Source: Cryomorphaceae bacterium
GTDB taxonomy: Bacteria; Bacteroidota; Bacteroidia; Flavobacteriales; Schleiferiaceae
DNA length: 18,324 bases
Reading direction: 5' to 3'
Assembly (NCBI GenBank): GCA_013911625.1
Contig: JACESW010000008.1
Location: 1-18,324 of the forward strand
The position numbers were made by a program, and so were the translations under genes. The stretch's first letter is position 1, and every line of letters starts with the position of its first letter. Below, in pieces: positions 6,031 through 13,797 of the stretch. The notes under the pieces are model-generated. The model worked only from the letters and a program-made list of their open reading frames with translations, searched no databases and was not told the DNA's origin.

Positions 6031-7458
6031 ATGTATTTTGGCATTATGCTTAGACGTCTTCCATTGTTTGTGATAATAGCTATGACCCTCGGGTTGAATT
6101 CTTGCACCCAAGAATACACTTCTGGTCAATTACCCATGGTGTATTTAGACGTCGATGAACAGATTCGGCCGGACGACAAGAAAGACGGAACATTCTCTAT
6201 TGAAGTGGACAACCGTAAGGTGGTTGGCGGCAATATGGGTGTAGAATACCGCGGCAGCACCTCGTACCGATTAAGCGATAAAAAGTCCTACGGTTTTGAA
6301 ATCCGAAAAGCCAATGGGGACGGCACGCCAAAGGCGCTTTTAGGGATGCCGGCTGAGAGCGATTGGATCTTGATGGGACACGTAGTTCGTTCTAACGGTC
6401 CGGATGAGTTGTATGCCTTCGACCCCACGCTTATGCATCATTATATTGGCTACGAACTTGCTCGAGGAATAGGCGTATATGCAGCCCGTTGTCGCTGGGT
6501 AGAACTCACCGTCAACGGTGTTTATCAAGGGGTTTATGTGCTCATGGAAAAGCCTAAGGCTGACCGTATGCGCATCGATGTTGGCACACCGAGCGGTAGA
6601 AAAGAACCGGGAATTACAGGGGGATATGTACTCAAGATTGACAAAACCGCCTCTTATGCGCCGTCAGGACGAGAATTGAGCTATTACGACAATAATTGGG
6701 GGGATGATGCGAATTACACCGGGTACATGAGCTTTAGAAGCGAATACGACATCGAAGGAGCGCTGATGGATGTCGAACCCTTCCGTCCGCCGTACCACGA
6801 TCAACAATACAGAGAAACCTATTTCTTATTTGAGCACCCCAAGCCTAACGGCCTGAACGGTGAAATGCGGAATTACATTGAAGAATATGTGTTCGATTTT
6901 GAAACCGCCCTACTCAATGACGACCTAACCTCAGCAACACGCACCTATACCGACTACATCGACCTGGCCTCGTTCGCCGATGGATTCATTATGAATGAAC
7001 TCGCAGGCAACATTGATGCCTACCGCATCAGTACTTTTTTGCATAAACCCCGAGGCGAAAAGCTGCGCTTTGGGCCCATATGGGACCTCAACATTGGCTA
7101 CGGACGTCAAGGTCGCGTGCCTTGGGAGGATTGGATAGCAAACTACAACGACTACGTCGAAGAAGATGCTTGGATGGTGCCGTTTTGGTGGGACCGCTTG
7201 TTGGATGACCCGCAATTCCGAACCCTAGTAAAGAACCGGTGGTCAACCTATCGAAGTGGTCCTCTTTCTGATGCGACCATTTTTGGGCTCGTCAATGACA
7301 CTGAAGACAGACTTTTAAGCACTGGGGCGGCTGAGCGCAACTATGACCTCTGGCGGGCTGAAAATCGCACCATAGACTTCGAAGGAGAGGTAGATTTCTT
7401 GCGCTATTACCTCGAGCAACGCCTTGCTTGGATGGACGGAGAGATTTCAAGCTGGTAA
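6031..7458 (+). CDS. CotH-family protein kinase-like lipoprotein
   Basis: The 475-residue protein starts with a lipoprotein signal peptide ending L-N-S-C (Cys25), so it is predicted to act outside the cytoplasm. An alternative ATG at 6046 (MLRRLPLF) gives a slightly tidier signal. The CotH kinase core is visible in order: GVEYRGSTSYRLSDKKSYGFE (70-90), ERGIG-like helix ELARGIGVYA (142-151), GVYVLMEKPKADR (167-179), NELAGNIDAYRIS (322-334) and FGPIWDLNIGYG (347-358). Asp329 (in NID) and Asp352 (in WDL) fit the catalytic and metal-binding aspartates of this atypical kinase family, in which B. subtilis CotH phosphorylates spore-coat proteins. This organism is not a spore former by its other genes, so the substrate must differ. 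The stretch 210-265 is a long insertion between the two halves. Divergent partner: DUF4956. Confidence 0.92.
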   Translation: MYFGIMLRRLPLFVIIAMTLGLNSCTQEYTSGQLPMVYLDVDEQIRPDDKKDGTFSIEVDNRKVVGGNMGVEYRGSTSYRLSDKKSYGFEIRKANGDGTPKALLGMPAESDWILMGHVVRSNGPDELYAFDPTLMHHYIGYELARGIGVYAARCRWVELTVNGVYQGVYVLMEKPKADRMRIDVGTPSGRKEPGITGGYVLKIDKTASYAPSGRELSYYDNNWGDDANYTGYMSFRSEYDIEGALMDVEPFRPPYHDQQYRETYFLFEHPKPNGLNGEMRNYIEEYVFDFETALLNDDLTSATRTYTDYIDLASFADGFIMNELAGNIDAYRISTFLHKPRGEKLRFGPIWDLNIGYGRQGRVPWEDWIANYNDYVEEDAWMVPFWWDRLLDDPQFRTLVKNRWSTYRSGPLSDATIFGLVNDTEDRLLSTGAAERNYDLWRAENRTIDFEGEVDFLRYYLEQRLAWMDGEISSW

Positions 7459-7512
7459 AGCAAGAGGTATTCGAAAGAAGTCCACTATTTTGCAGGCTCA
7501 AATTAGTGGGCG

Positions 7513-9375
7513 TTGTACAACACATTTTTATATATCGGACCGGGGCTTGGCGTAGGCGCAGCAGTGTTGATTGTGCTCATACTTCTGCTCATTGTGTTTT
7601 CCTTTGGCTACCGCCTCTGGTACAGCCTAGTGAAGGCACCGAAACTTATTGCGAAACCTTCGGAATCGTCCAATTCTAAGAGCTCTTTTTCGTGGGAGTT
7701 TTATGCCACAGTTTTTGCGGCCCTGTTAATCATTACCACGTTCAACCCTTCGTGGTTGGGAGCGGAAAGCAGTGGTAAATACAATACTGCGCTTCAAGGC
7801 ATGCCTTTGTGGGTGAGTATAGTTATCGGAGCTCTAGTCCTAGGTTCTCTTGCACTCATAGTTCGAAATAGACGTAAATCAAATGCTGCAGAGGCGAACG
7901 AAACAAGGGTTGCTAGCTTCTCTTTTACGCCATTGAATGTCTTTTTAATCTGTGCATTGGTTGCCCGAGCCGCAGTGATCGCGTTAAATGAACCATTGAG
8001 CGATTCCATGTTGGTTTTACAAGGAAACAGCGTTGCTGCTTTCTGCTTCGTCGCTTTGGCTGGCCTTCTATTGGGTCAAGCCGTGTTGTGGATGAAGGAT
8101 CTGTTCTTCGAAACAGCGACTTCGAGCGTTCGTCTTTTGAACGTTCTCTTTGCCCCAAGCGAGGACCCAGAAAAAATTAGCGCCATGAATGCCGCTTCAA
8201 GCAAAACCACCGGAGTTCTAGCTCGATTGGTGGCAAGTCTTGTTGTCGTCGTAATTACGGTCTTTGGTTTGGGCTGGGAACTGCCATATTGGTTGCTCGG
8301 TAACGAGTTTTCTACGAATTGGACCCTTATACTTCTTAGTGTAGGGTCGATCGTACCCTTCTTCTTTACCAAGGATAACGGCAGCGCCTATTCCGATCTC
8401 TCACAGCTATTTCATCGCTTGGTCTTGGACAATTACTTCTTGGGTAAAAAGCTTTTAGGGTTACAGATTAAAGGCGTTGACGCGCAATTAGGAGGTGAAG
8501 GCAAATACACCAGAGTGCTCGTTACAGGGCTTGCTCGAGCAGGGACCACTGCATTGACAAAATCTCTTGCCGAGCGCGGCTCGTTCGCCTCGTTAGACTA
8601 TAGCAATATGCCGGTGCTGCTTGCACCTCGACTGTGGAGCAAAATATACAAGCCGAAAGCTACAGAGGATAGAGAACGCGCCCATGGCGATGGCATCAAG
8701 GTTGGTCTAGCAAGTGTTGAAGCATTGGAAGAATACTTTTTCAAGGTCTTAAAGAACGATGCTTATATCAAAGAAGATGGGCTCTATGAACACGCGCTTT
8801 CTTCTGAAGAAAATGCATTGTACCGCAGGTACCAAAACAGTATTGCCGGCACTGGTATTTATTTGGCCAAGAACAACAACGCTATACTGCGATTGCCTTC
8901 GTTGGTTGAGCACAACTCCGATTTAGCCGTTTTTCTTTTGGTAAGAAGTCCGCTCCAACATGCCTACAGTCTGATGAAGCAACACGAACAGTTCTCCGCC
9001 CAACAGGAAGGGGATCCATTCATCAAGGAGTATATGGACTGGCTGGGCCACCACGAATTTGGTATCGGGCAAAGACCTTTTATACTCGATGGAAAGGGCC
9101 ATCATGAGGGGAATACTAGCGACATCAATTATTGGCTTGAACGTTGGGTCAATTACTACGAAAACGTACCTCAATCTGATCAAATCACGGTCTTGAGCTA
9201 CGAAGACTTTCTGGCGGATCCGGAAGGAATGCTTGCGCGTATTGAAGGAGTACTTGGCCGCTCTATAGACACCTCCTCATTGTCTAAATTCGAGAAAAAG
9301 CCCCAGGTAGTCGAGGGTGCCAACCCAGAATTATTAGGACGCGCAGAGGCGCTTTATACAAGGCTCATCGGCTAA
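7513..9375 (+). CDS. Multi-span membrane protein fused to a sulfotransferase domain
   Basis: The 620-residue product combines an N-terminal membrane region with a C-terminal sulfotransferase. The start is TTG at 7513; a stop at 7504 in the same frame rules out anything longer, and the next candidates would remove the YIGPGLGVG motif. Helices are seen near 12-33, 62-76, 98-117, 138-157, 173-193, 236-258 and 269-285. After KYTRVLVTGL comes the 5'-phosphosulfate loop GLARAGTTAL (339-348), the counterpart of the usual PKSGTTWL. LAVFLLVRSPLQHAYS (471-486) carries Arg478 and Ser486 of the 3'-phosphate-binding motif for PAPS. The enzyme should transfer sulfate from PAPS at the membrane; the acceptor (glycan, lipid or protein) is unknown. 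It follows the CotH gene by 54 bases on the same strand and may be co-transcribed. The fusion is unusual, as most bacterial sulfotransferases are soluble. Confidence 0.85.
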   Translation: MYNTFLYIGPGLGVGAAVLIVLILLLIVFSFGYRLWYSLVKAPKLIAKPSESSNSKSSFSWEFYATVFAALLIITTFNPSWLGAESSGKYNTALQGMPLWVSIVIGALVLGSLALIVRNRRKSNAAEANETRVASFSFTPLNVFLICALVARAAVIALNEPLSDSMLVLQGNSVAAFCFVALAGLLLGQAVLWMKDLFFETATSSVRLLNVLFAPSEDPEKISAMNAASSKTTGVLARLVASLVVVVITVFGLGWELPYWLLGNEFSTNWTLILLSVGSIVPFFFTKDNGSAYSDLSQLFHRLVLDNYFLGKKLLGLQIKGVDAQLGGEGKYTRVLVTGLARAGTTALTKSLAERGSFASLDYSNMPVLLAPRLWSKIYKPKATEDRERAHGDGIKVGLASVEALEEYFFKVLKNDAYIKEDGLYEHALSSEENALYRRYQNSIAGTGIYLAKNNNAILRLPSLVEHNSDLAVFLLVRSPLQHAYSLMKQHEQFSAQQEGDPFIKEYMDWLGHHEFGIGQRPFILDGKGHHEGNTSDINYWLERWVNYYENVPQSDQITVLSYEDFLADPEGMLARIEGVLGRSIDTSSLSKFEKKPQVVEGANPELLGRAEALYTRLIG

Positions 9376-9427
9376 CACTGCTTTTTTTGTTGGGGTAATT
9401 AGGACATGAAGAATTGTTCTTATTTTG

Positions 9428-10090
9428 ATGGTCCAATTACACACTGAAGACATGGCATTATCTTATTTCGATCACGAGGGGTTTAATATCCTATCACCAG
9501 CGCTCAAAGAGCACCTCACAAATCTTGGGAAAGTAGTGGAGTATGACAAGGGCGATCTTGTCCTTGATTACGGTCTCCATGCGGACTTTATGCCCATTAT
9601 ACTTGAGGGTAGTGCTCGCGTGATGCGAATTGCTGACGACGATCCAAGTAAAGAGTTGCTGTTGTACTTTTTGACCCCGGGAGAAATCTGCCCGTGTGCC
9701 GCCTTTTCCCAATTGCCCAACGGCAATATGCCCATCACTGTAGAAGCCGAATCACCGGCGAAGATCTTGCATATTCCCCTGGTTGAATTGACCCCCATTA
9801 CGGAAGCTTTCAGCGAATGGCGCATCTATGAATTAGGGAATTTCCGCCGCAGGTTTGAAGAGCTGCTGAGCTTGGTCGATAATGCGATTTTCAATCAACT
9901 CGAAGCACGTTTGCTGGCGTACATCGAAAAACGCTGTCTGCTCAATAACCGCAGAGGAGTATCGCTTTCAAAAGTAAAAATGGCCTCAGAGCTGGGCACC
10001 TCAAGAGAGGTTGTCAGCCGATTGCTCAAGAACCTTGAACATAAGGGCGTGCTCACCCAAGACAAAGAGGGTGTTCACCTTCTTGGCTAA
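9428..10090 (+). CDS. Crp/Fnr-family transcriptional regulator
   Basis: Starting at ATG 9428 gives 220 residues; ATG 9452 (MALSYFDHEG) is an equally plausible start preceded by GAAG. An N-terminal cyclic-nucleotide-binding-type beta roll contains YDKGDLVLDYG, PIILEGSARVMR and LLLYFLTPGEIC. It is followed by the long dimerisation helix (roughly residues 130-165) and a C-terminal winged helix-turn-helix with GVSLSKVKMASELGTSREVVSRLLKNLE. The recognition helix SREVVSRLLKNLE is typical of the Crp/Fnr group. The beta roll holds two cysteines as C-P-C (residues 88 and 90) but not the four-cysteine set of FNR, so an iron-sulfur cluster is not supported. Its targets are unknown. It is a single gene, convergent with and only 6 bases from the GH13 enzyme gene. 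Confidence 0.93.
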   Translation: MVQLHTEDMALSYFDHEGFNILSPALKEHLTNLGKVVEYDKGDLVLDYGLHADFMPIILEGSARVMRIADDDPSKELLLYFLTPGEICPCAAFSQLPNGNMPITVEAESPAKILHIPLVELTPITEAFSEWRIYELGNFRRRFEELLSLVDNAIFNQLEARLLAYIEKRCLLNNRRGVSLSKVKMASELGTSREVVSRLLKNLEHKGVLTQDKEGVHLLG

Positions 10091-10096
10091 TCCGCC

Positions 10097-12883
10097 TTAT
10101 TCAATCAACAGACGTTCGTTGTAAACGTTAGAGCCCACCTGAATTTTCAGCACGTATGCGCCGGACGGCAAGTGATGAAGGTCAAGTTCTTCAATGCCGT
10201 ACAACGCCGCGCTAAATGCGCCACGGTATACTGATCTGCCCGTGATATCGTAAAGTTCATAGTGTACTTCTGTGCCTTCTGCAACATCCACGAGAAGCTC
10301 CACGCGTCCACTTGTTGGGTTTGGATATACTGCCACATTACTTGGTGCCAATTCAAGTTCCTCATCACCAATAAAGGCCGCTTTGTTAAGCTTGACATCC
10401 GTATACACGTGCCACTCACCCGGTTGGTAGGTTAATGGTGCCGTTGCGTTGGTCACCACGATACTGTCGCCAGTGAAGTAGTCGTACCACGTACCTGTGT
10501 GCTGGAAGTTAGGATACACATCGCCAGAGTTTACTCGGAAATTCCCCACTACAGTTGCATTGGTGTCGGTAACTGAAAGGTTGATGCGCTTCGCACCGCC
10601 GTTGAGTGCGTAGGTGAAGTTGTTCGTGTTAAAGACGCCATACTTTCTGCGCATATCTATAAGCGCCGCTGTGTAGAAATAGACTTTCTGGCGGTGCTGA
10701 TTTTCGTAGTAGCTCCATAAAATTGGCTTTTCACAAATACGACAAGGGTTGTTGATAGAGATGTCATAAGCCAATTCTTCAAACATGTACATCATCTTCG
10801 GACCCGGAATGGTGTACAAGAACGCATGGGTCAAAATCTTGCGATCTGCCAGGGTGGCCAACGTCTTGGTGTCGTAGTTACCGCTGGAATTCCCGTAGGT
10901 CTTCACCTTGTATGCTGCACGTTCTTCGTCGTGGCTTTCCGTGTAGGTAATCAGGTGCTTGTCGTTCCAACCGCGCTCCTTGTAGATACCCCACTTAAAG
11001 TCGCTGTTATTGGTGTATCCCATAGCGGCTTCGTAGTACTGGTGGGCGGCGTTGCCCCAAAGCATCATACCGTAGTCGCTCAGCTCCTTCTCTTCGTTGT
11101 TCGGCCCCCAGTGCTCTAGGATGACGTAAAAGTCTTGGTCGATATTCCATAGGGTGTCAGCCATGCGCTTCAATGCCGCAATTCTTGAAGACGAATAATT
11201 GTCCGCATTTGAATTGTTGGTGAAGCCTTTGGTGAAATCGAATCGGATACCGTCAATCTTAAATTCCTCAATCCAGTACGTATTGATGCGGTCCATGTAA
11301 TTGCGGGTCGGCTGTACGAAATGATCAAAGTCGTTCCCCCAACAGTTTGGCGGGTGTGGACAATTTTGGTTCATGTACGGATTGTTTGCTGCCGGTCGGT
11401 TGTTCACACCGTCCCACCACATCTGCGCGATAGGATTCTGCCCGTAGGCATGGTTAAACACTTGATCTGTAATCACAGCAATGCCTCTAGAGTGACAGCT
11501 GTCCACGAACTCTTTGAACTTATCAGGCGTACCGTAGTACTTATCTACAGCCATGTGGAACGAAGGGTTGTAGCCCCACGAAGAGTTGCCTTCAAACTCA
11601 GAGTTTGGCATCAATTCAATGGCGTTCACACCCAAACGCGCAATGTAGTCCAGGGTATCAATTACCGTCTGGTAGTTGCGGGTAGTCACAAAGTCGCGAA
11701 TGAGCAATTCGTAGATGACCAACTCCTCTTGCGGCGGTGCTTGGAAGTTGGTATTCTTCCATTGGTAGGGCGTCTTCGCGGTTTCATACAAGGATACGTT
11801 ACCGGTAGTTTTTCCTGCCGGATAAGCCGGTAAGTTGGGGTAGGTAGACGAAGAAATGTACCCGTCGTTCCAAGGGTCCAAGATTAAGGTCGAGAAAGGA
11901 TCCGCCACGAGAAGTTGTCCGTCAATTAGGTACTGGTAGGTAAATGGTTGGCCTGCTGGCACAGTGAGCTCCTTAAACCACCAAGCGCCCCCCGGCGTTC
12001 TGGTCATTGCGTTTTCAGGCTCTGGCAAATAGTCGTTCACAGAAGTGAGCACATACACACGGCTCTTACCCGGTGCGTACAGCTTAAAAAATACAGTCGT
12101 ATCGTTCAGCTCATTAAGCCCCATCTCCATGCCACCCGGTAGGGTTGCGACTTGTAGCGGCGGTTCTACCGCGTATTGAATGGTGTCGTAAACCGTTGTT
12201 GAGCTGTCGGTTGCTTCGAGAATAACGGTATGCATGCCCGGCACTGTGTCACTTAGATAGAATGTTTCTTGCTTCGAGGAATCCTGGAAGACCAAGGTGC
12301 CGTTGTCATAGACTTTTAAATCACAAAAACGTGAAGCGGCCACGACGGTCTCTAGAGAATCTGTAGGAGAAATCAAGAGCGTGCTTTCGGGCTTCATGAA
12401 TTGAGCGATAAGCCCAGCATTGGCTGGATAAATGTCGTAGTAGATGTCCGAACCGTCTGCTGCGCGACCTACCACCGTTCCGTTGGCGTTACGGAATACA
12501 AAGGCTAGTTTTTGAACGGTTACGTTGCTGCCAAAACCGTAATACGTTGGGATGTGGTATTCTAACTTGTGTAGGTTGTTTCCTAGAGACGTCATCAAAA
12601 CGTTGGGATCTGCTGTACCCCAGTTTCCTTGAACGTGCTTCCAATCTGTCGGCGTTGTACTTGCGTTGGTTATCAAACCGGCATGCGCATACACCGGTGT
12701 GTAGCCCGTCAACGCACCATTTCCTTCCGTCGCGTCGTAGATGACCGTAATGGTATCGTTCTGTGACGGGAATGCAGGAGTAATATTCAGGATCTGTCCT
12801 TGGACAAGGAAGGACATCGCAGTAAAGGCTATAATGGCTAGAGCTCTCATCTCAACTTTTTGTTTCAGTAGTCGTTTCAACAT
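10097..12883 (-). CDS. Secreted GH13 alpha-amylase-family enzyme with T9SS sorting domain
   Basis: The 928-residue enzyme has a signal peptide ending SFLVQG|Q near residue 29. A start at ATG 12850 (MRALAIIAF) would give 917 residues and is also plausible. Residues 31-150 form a beta domain probably involved in starch binding, 160-240 an Ig-like domain, and 255-345 a CBM48-like domain. The catalytic barrel spans about 388-750 with the four GH13 regions: DQVFNH (473-478), GIRFD (nucleophile Asp549), VILEH (acid/base Glu590) and ESHDEE (transition-state Asp652). All catalytic residues are present. A C-terminal beta domain (770-830) precedes the T9SS type A sorting signal at about 850-928 (VYPNPTSG ... 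LPSGAYVLKI ... NERLLIE). It should hydrolyse or rearrange alpha-1,4-glucans outside the cell. No SusC/SusD genes adjoin it. Confidence 0.95.
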   Translation of the reverse strand: MLKRLLKQKVEMRALAIIAFTAMSFLVQGQILNITPAFPSQNDTITVIYDATEGNGALTGYTPVYAHAGLITNASTTPTDWKHVQGNWGTADPNVLMTSLGNNLHKLEYHIPTYYGFGSNVTVQKLAFVFRNANGTVVGRAADGSDIYYDIYPANAGLIAQFMKPESTLLISPTDSLETVVAASRFCDLKVYDNGTLVFQDSSKQETFYLSDTVPGMHTVILEATDSSTTVYDTIQYAVEPPLQVATLPGGMEMGLNELNDTTVFFKLYAPGKSRVYVLTSVNDYLPEPENAMTRTPGGAWWFKELTVPAGQPFTYQYLIDGQLLVADPFSTLILDPWNDGYISSSTYPNLPAYPAGKTTGNVSLYETAKTPYQWKNTNFQAPPQEELVIYELLIRDFVTTRNYQTVIDTLDYIARLGVNAIELMPNSEFEGNSSWGYNPSFHMAVDKYYGTPDKFKEFVDSCHSRGIAVITDQVFNHAYGQNPIAQMWWDGVNNRPAANNPYMNQNCPHPPNCWGNDFDHFVQPTRNYMDRINTYWIEEFKIDGIRFDFTKGFTNNSNADNYSSSRIAALKRMADTLWNIDQDFYVILEHWGPNNEEKELSDYGMMLWGNAAHQYYEAAMGYTNNSDFKWGIYKERGWNDKHLITYTESHDEERAAYKVKTYGNSSGNYDTKTLATLADRKILTHAFLYTIPGPKMMYMFEELAYDISINNPCRICEKPILWSYYENQHRQKVYFYTAALIDMRRKYGVFNTNNFTYALNGGAKRINLSVTDTNATVVGNFRVNSGDVYPNFQHTGTWYDYFTGDSIVVTNATAPLTYQPGEWHVYTDVKLNKAAFIGDEELELAPSNVAVYPNPTSGRVELLVDVAEGTEVHYELYDITGRSVYRGAFSAALYGIEELDLHHLPSGAYVLKIQVGSNVYNERLLIE

Positions 12884-12928
12884 TGGCTATAAAGTTACGG
12901 CATCTTTGTAAGTGCTACCCCCCGACTT

Positions 12929-13072
12929 ATGACCGGGACTTTCCTTTATTTATCCTTAATGGGTAGGTCGGTTATGCAGTCCTATGCCTTAAAAATCAAT
13001 AGCGTGATTGCCAATATCTATAAGAAGGCCTTGAGTCAATACATAGAAGCTATTACATTTGAAGCAAAATAA
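12929..13072 (+). CDS. Possible 47-residue small ORF (uncertain)
   Basis: An open frame runs from ATG 12929 (other in-frame ATGs at 12959 and 12974) to TAA at 13070-13072, ending 6 bases before the next gene. The product's last part, ALKINSVIANIYKKALSQYIEAIT, looks like an amphipathic helix. Against it, the operon promoter TTG-N20-TACATTTG lies inside its 3' half, and nothing identifies a family. The call is weak. Confidence 0.2.
   Translation: MTGTFLYLSLMGRSVMQSYALKINSVIANIYKKALSQYIEAITFEAK
13031..13061 (+). promoter_or_regulatory. Bacteroidota-type promoter (TTG-N20-TACATTTG)
   Basis: TTG at 13031-13033 and TACATTTG at 13054-13061 are separated by 20 bases, matching the -33 TTG and -7 TAnnTTTG consensus of the Bacteroidota housekeeping sigma factor. 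The spacing to the ATG at 13079 (17 bases) leaves a short leader. This is the clearest promoter in the window and should drive the three-gene unit 13079-13796. Confidence 0.72.
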
Positions 13073-13078
13073 AGACCT

Positions 13079-13333
13079 ATGAAAATCCCCTTTATCAAGC
13101 ACTTGGTTGACTTTGTAGAGAAGAACGATGTGGATTACATCCACGAAACCATCGAGGTTTTAGAATCTCTGGCAGATGTGCCGACGTTGAAAGACGAGGA
13201 AATGGAAGTCATTGGCGAATTGATCTCTAACCTTTACGGAGCGGTAGAGGTACAGAAAGAAATCGCACAGGGCACCGCCAAAAAAGATGCTTTAAATGGA
13301 TTTATGAAGCGTGTTTTGGGATCAATTAACTAA
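13079..13333 (+). CDS. Small conserved Bacteroidota protein, DUF6952-like
   Basis: The 84-residue soluble, acidic, all-helical protein begins MKIPFIKHLVDFVEKND and contains LKDEEMEVIGELISN, LYGAVEVQKEI and a C-terminal KKDALNGFMKRVLGSI. I recall this pattern as the DUF6952 family, found across flavobacteria, often near thioredoxin-like and peroxiredoxin genes. The name is from memory and should be treated as moderate. No such redox genes are in this window. Its function is unknown. It is the first gene of a compact operon, 26 bases before the YbjQ gene, behind a good promoter. Confidence 0.8.
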   Translation: MKIPFIKHLVDFVEKNDVDYIHETIEVLESLADVPTLKDEEMEVIGELISNLYGAVEVQKEIAQGTAKKDALNGFMKRVLGSIN

Positions 13334-13359
13334 CTTAACTGGACCAAAAAACATACTTC

Positions 13360-13674
13360 ATGATTACCACGACCACCTCCACTGTTCCAGGGAAAGAAAT
13401 TTCTGAAATCCTAGGCATTGCTCGCGGCTCCACCGTTCGCGCTAGAAACATTGGCCGAGATATTTTTGCGGGCCTAAAGAACATCGTCGGCGGCGAAATA
13501 GAGGAATACACGAAGCTTCAAGCCCAAAGTCGTGAACAGGCCATGCAAAGAATGCTGCAAGACGCCGAGCGACTAGGGGCGGATGCGGTGATAAATGTTC
13601 GTTTTGGCACGTCCATGGTGATGCAAGGCGCAGCTGAAATGCTCGCCTACGGTACTGCGGTAAAACTTAAATAA
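13360..13674 (+). CDS. YbjQ/UPF0145 family protein
   Basis: The 104-residue protein has the full YbjQ (DUF74, UPF0145) pattern: VPGKEISEILGIARGSTVRARNIGRD near the start, then GGEIEEYTKLQAQSREQAMQRM in the middle helix. The C-terminal half holds AERLGADAVINVRF and ending strand YGTAVKLK. Family members form small ring-like oligomers and have been annotated as putative heavy-metal-binding proteins, but no activity is established. The length is normal for the family (about 100-110) and there is no signal peptide. The stop overlaps the ATG of the following 40-residue membrane protein (TAATG), which indicates translational coupling. Confidence 0.93.
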   Translation: MITTTTSTVPGKEISEILGIARGSTVRARNIGRDIFAGLKNIVGGEIEEYTKLQAQSREQAMQRMLQDAERLGADAVINVRFGTSMVMQGAAEMLAYGTAVKLK

Positions 13675-13796
13675 TGCCCGCGGCATTGCTAATAAATATA
13701 GCTGTGTGGGCCTTTATCCTTATCGCTTGTATTGTTTTGGGCATACGTGCCTACAACAAGCGCAGTCAAGAAGATTTCGAAAAGCGGGATAATTAG
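13674..13796 (+). CDS. 40-residue single-span membrane microprotein
   Basis: This frame starts in the TAATG overlap with the YbjQ gene and ends with TAG at 13794-13796. The product is 40 residues: one hydrophobic helix (about residues 4-24, ending VLGIRAY) followed by a charged tail NKRSQEDFEKRDN. The overlap with a real stop codon, a clean helix and a charged tail make it a probable coding gene rather than chance. The basic residues after the helix suggest an N-out, C-in orientation. No family is recognised. Its stop is one base away from the end of the convergent T9SS protein gene. Confidence 0.6.
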   Translation: MPAALLINIAVWAFILIACIVLGIRAYNKRSQEDFEKRDN

Positions 13797-13797
13797 A

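Larger units (their letters stand above)
12884..13078. other. 195-base divergent intergenic region
   Basis: This gap separates the minus-strand GH13 gene from the plus-strand small-gene operon. It holds one good Bacteroidota-type promoter for the operon (13031-13061) and a short open frame on the plus strand (12929-13072). On the minus strand a TAACTTTA at 12897-12890 is close to the -7 consensus but lacks a TTG at the right distance, so no promoter for the GH13 gene is called. I see no hairpin terminator and no RNA gene. Confidence 0.6.

Noticed and set aside
9376..9427. T-rich run (9382-9388) after the sulfotransferase as a terminator
   Set aside because: No stem precedes the T run, so it does not fit an intrinsic terminator.
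9400..9440. GAAGAATTGTTC near the Crp/Fnr start as an autoregulatory operator
   Set aside because: Two mismatches in the dyad and no match to a known Fnr or Crp box make this unsupported.
11321..11833. 170-codon open frame antisense to the GH13 catalytic domain
   Set aside because: The GH13 frame has all catalytic motifs; the antisense product shows no domain and is a shadow.
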